In this document: positions 4,949 through 6,744 of the stretch, piece by piece
How positions within the stretch are numbered: the stretch's first letter is position 1
Layout: the number at the start of each line of letters is the position of its first letter
Origin: Rubrobacter sp.
Lineage (GTDB): Bacteria; Actinomycetota; Rubrobacteria; Rubrobacterales; Rubrobacteraceae
NCBI GenBank assembly: GCA_016781635.1
Contig: JADDPY010000312.1
Coordinates: 1 to 6,744 of the forward strand
DNA length: 6,744 bases
Reading direction: 5' to 3'
Made by a program: the position numbers and the translations under genes
Notes under the pieces: generated by a model
The model's input: the letters and a program-made list of their open reading frames with translations, nothing else
Told to the model about the DNA's origin: nothing
Databases searched by the model: none

Positions 4949-5680
4949 GTGACACCTCCCGCGCTCGTCCTCGTACCCGGGCTCCTCTGCGACGAGCGGC
5001 TGTGGCGCCACCAGACCGAAGGCCTCCAGGACCTCGCGGGCCCCATCCTGGTCCCGGACGTTACCGGCCAAGACTCGGTGCAGGAGATGGCACGATCCGT
5101 TCTGGAGGCCGCCCCCGAACAATTCGCGCTAGCGGGCCTCTCGATGGGTGGGTACGTCGCCCTCGAGGTCGTGCGCCAGGCCCCCGACAGGGTCGAAGCG
5201 CTGGCACTTCTCGACACCTCGGCCCGGCCCGATACCCCCGAGCAGACGAAGACGCGCCTCGCGCTCATCGAGGTGGCGCGGGACGGGAGGTTCGACGAGG
5301 TGTGGCGTACGCTCCTGCCGAAGATAGTCCACCCCGAACGGGTCGAAGATCCCGGGATCGTCACCGCCGTCGGGGAGATGGCACGTTCCGTAGGTCCGGA
5401 GGGGTTCGAGCGTCAGGAGAGGGCTATCATCGGGCGTCCGGATAGCCGCGGGGATCTGCGGGGCATCGCCTGCCCCACCCTTATCCTATGCGGTCGAGAC
5501 GACGCCCTCACGCCCCTTCCCCTCCACGAGGAGCTCGCAGACGGTATACCGGGGGCACGCCTCCACATAGTCGACCGCTGCGGCCATCTCTCGGCGCTCG
5601 AACGCCCGGAGGAGGTCACGCGAGCCATGCGCGAGTGGCTCGAAGCCCTCGCGGTCCGGGGCACGGAGACGCCCTCCTAA
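4949..5680 (+). CDS. Alpha/beta-hydrolase fold enzyme, cytoplasmic
   Basis: A 243-aa protein without a signal peptide. It starts at GTG 4949 with GAGG (4940-4943) 5 nt upstream; that SD overlaps the stop codon of the preceding 73-aa gene, so the two are translationally linked. The oxyanion-hole loop is VPGLLCDERLW (residues 9-19). The nucleophile elbow is GLSMGG with Ser65, the acid is Asp184 or Asp185 in CGRDDALTP, and the catalytic His213 is in CGHLSALERPE, so the triad is complete. A helical cap lies between about residues 95 and 160. The closest relatives by pattern are small carboxyl-ester or C-C-bond hydrolases of the MhpC/BioH-like superfamily. The substrate cannot be told from sequence, and there is no biotin or aromatic-degradation context. 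It is the third gene of the trpS cluster. Confidence 0.88.
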   Translation: MTPPALVLVPGLLCDERLWRHQTEGLQDLAGPILVPDVTGQDSVQEMARSVLEAAPEQFALAGLSMGGYVALEVVRQAPDRVEALALLDTSARPDTPEQTKTRLALIEVARDGRFDEVWRTLLPKIVHPERVEDPGIVTAVGEMARSVGPEGFERQERAIIGRPDSRGDLRGIACPTLILCGRDDALTPLPLHEELADGIPGARLHIVDRCGHLSALERPEEVTRAMREWLEALAVRGTETPS

Positions 5681-5743
5681 AAGCGGCCGAGGTGGCGACT
5701 ATGCTCCCGGCGACCACGTAATCCTTTCGGAAGCAGGGGAGAG

Positions 5744-6744
5744 ATGCAGCGCCTCGAATCCACCCTCGAACGCATAGACCGCAAGGGCTACGGCGCCTAC
5801 GGAGACCTCCAGGGCTCCTACGACCTTGGGCCATTCACCCTGTTCATCGACCGCGTGCAGCGCGACCCGTTCGCCCCGCCCTCTCTCGTCCGCGCCCGCA
5901 CGAAGGAGAACGGCTTCGACGGGAAGCTCTTCGGCAACGGGGTGCGGCGCGTGGCGTTCGAGGACTTCCTGACGCGCGCTATGGAACGGGCCCTGCGCCG
6001 AACCATCCGGGGGGATCGGGGCTCCGGAGGGAGCGGGCGCATGGAGATACAGCGCCCCTCGCAGGTAGTGCTGCCGCGCTCCTCGATGGTGATCGAGGGT
6101 GGCTACGTAGAGGTGCGGATGGCGATCGGACTCCCCGCGCGCGGCCGGTCGGTCGACGCGCGGGCTGCCAAGGCGATGCTTCTGGAGGAGCTACCGCGGG
6201 CGGTACGTGAGGCGCTGCTCCCCGAAGGGGTGGACGAGGGGGCGGCCCGGGAGCATGTCGAGACCGTCGAGGACGCGGACGATCTCAGGAGACGCCTTCC
6301 GGAACTCGGGCTCGTCGCCTTTGTCGCGGACGGGTCGGTGCTGCCCAGGGAGAGCGGGGCGAGCGACCGACCTTTACGCGAGGGCGCGGTGCCCTTCCGA
6401 AGCCCGGAGGAGTACCGGGTGGCCGTAAACCTGCCCAACAGGGGCGAGGTCTCGGGGATGGGCATCCCCGAGGGGGTGACGCTCGTCGTCGGGGGCGGTT
6501 TTCACGGCAAGAGCACGCTGCTCTCGGCGCTCTCGTGGGGGGTGTACGACCACGCGCCGGGGGACGGGCGGGAGTTTGTCGTGACGCTGCCCGACGCGGT
6601 GAAGATACGGGCTGAGGACGGGCGGAGCGTGGCGGGGGTGGACATCTCCGGCATGATCGGGGCGCTCCCCGGCGGCCGGGCGACGACGAGCTTCTCGACC
6701 CCGAACGCCTCGGGCTCGACCTCCCAGGCGGCGAACATAGCGGA
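5744..6744 (+). CDS. ABC-class ATPase domain protein (COG3044/PF09818), 3' end outside window
   Basis: 333 complete codons are visible and the frame is still open at the window edge. ATG 5744 follows AGGGGA (5735-5740) closely. The N-terminus is characteristic of the family: IDRKGYGAYGDLQGSYDLGPFTL, then FIDRVQRDPFAPPS and a second part with VEVRMAIGLPARGR. The ATPase core begins with MGIPEGVTLVVGG, with Walker A GGGFHGKST at residues 250-258, then VYDHAPGDGREFVV, KIRAEDGRSV and a NASGSTSQAANI segment (about 322-333), which probably serves as the ABC-signature equivalent. Walker B is beyond the window. It has no membrane domain and is not a transporter. The bacterial function is unknown; the trypanosome homologue MRB1590 is an RNA-binding ATPase linked to RNA editing, so an RNA-related role is possible. 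It lies 63 bp after the hydrolase gene, and no terminator is seen in the gap, so co-transcription is possible. Confidence 0.92.
   Translation, partial: MQRLESTLERIDRKGYGAYGDLQGSYDLGPFTLFIDRVQRDPFAPPSLVRARTKENGFDGKLFGNGVRRVAFEDFLTRAMERALRRTIRGDRGSGGSGRMEIQRPSQVVLPRSSMVIEGGYVEVRMAIGLPARGRSVDARAAKAMLLEELPRAVREALLPEGVDEGAAREHVETVEDADDLRRRLPELGLVAFVADGSVLPRESGASDRPLREGAVPFRSPEEYRVAVNLPNRGEVSGMGIPEGVTLVVGGGFHGKSTLLSALSWGVYDHAPGDGREFVVTLPDAVKIRAEDGRSVAGVDISGMIGALPGGRATTSFSTPNASGSTSQAANIA

Noticed and set aside
5681..5743. Independent promoter for the ABC ATPase (TATGCT near 5699)
   Set aside because: Only a partial -10 match with no -35 and no supporting element; not strong enough to list.
1..6744. 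Mobile element, CRISPR array or defence island
   Set aside because: No transposase, integrase, tandem spacer-repeat pattern, terminal repeats or composition shift was seen; all genes share the same G+C-rich codon style.

Overview
The window is very G+C-rich, with codon third positions overwhelmingly G or C. Several genes start with GTG, and one promoter looks leaderless. Together with the families present (IclR regulator, YdfG-like SDR, TerC, single-copy trpS, COG3044-type ABC ATPase) this suggests the chromosome of an actinobacterium, and I would guess a Rubrobacter-like lineage. That placement is inference from composition and style. No phage, transposon, CRISPR or tRNA signal was seen, and the genes look like ordinary chromosomal housekeeping and accessory metabolism.

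Layout: (1) positions 1-192 hold the 3' end of an IclR-type regulator. It converges, with a 2-bp gap, on (2) an exported alpha/beta hydrolase on the minus strand (195-1391). (3) A 279-bp divergent intergenic region with a 14-bp palindrome separates this from a YdfG-like short-chain dehydrogenase on the plus strand (1671-2438). The dehydrogenase converges, with a 25-bp gap, on (4) a TerC/Alx-family membrane protein on the minus strand (2464-3447). (5) The TerC leader (3448-3668) is the most interesting part of the window. (6) Divergent from it is a plus-strand cluster: trpS (3725-4720), a 73-aa winged-helix-like protein overlapping its stop codon (4720-4941), an alpha/beta hydrolase 7 bp further on (4949-5680), and after 63 bp a COG3044/PF09818 ABC-class ATPase (5744 to the window end, incomplete).

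The stand-out system is the 5' leader of the terC gene. On the minus strand, 3648-3562 carries the conserved sequence and fold elements of a yybP-ykoY manganese riboswitch: the P1 helix, GGGGAGUA, and UCGUCA plus a GAAA hairpin plus CCGG inside a closing helix. The 3' strand of P1 can instead pair with a downstream segment that runs into a strong Shine-Dalgarno (AAGGAG, 3542-3537), which is a textbook translation-ON switch. The start codon that this Shine-Dalgarno serves is not that of terC. It begins a 28-codon leader ORF (3530-3444) whose UGA overlaps the GUG start of terC in a GUGA arrangement. The inferred cascade is: Mn2+ binds, the SD is freed, the leader peptide is translated, and coupled initiation makes TerC, a likely Mn2+ exporter or metallation partner.

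The divergent trpS has an extended -10 element (TGCTAGAAT) placed so that transcription would start at the A of its AUG, giving a leaderless mRNA. A perfect 7-bp inverted repeat lies between the two promoters.
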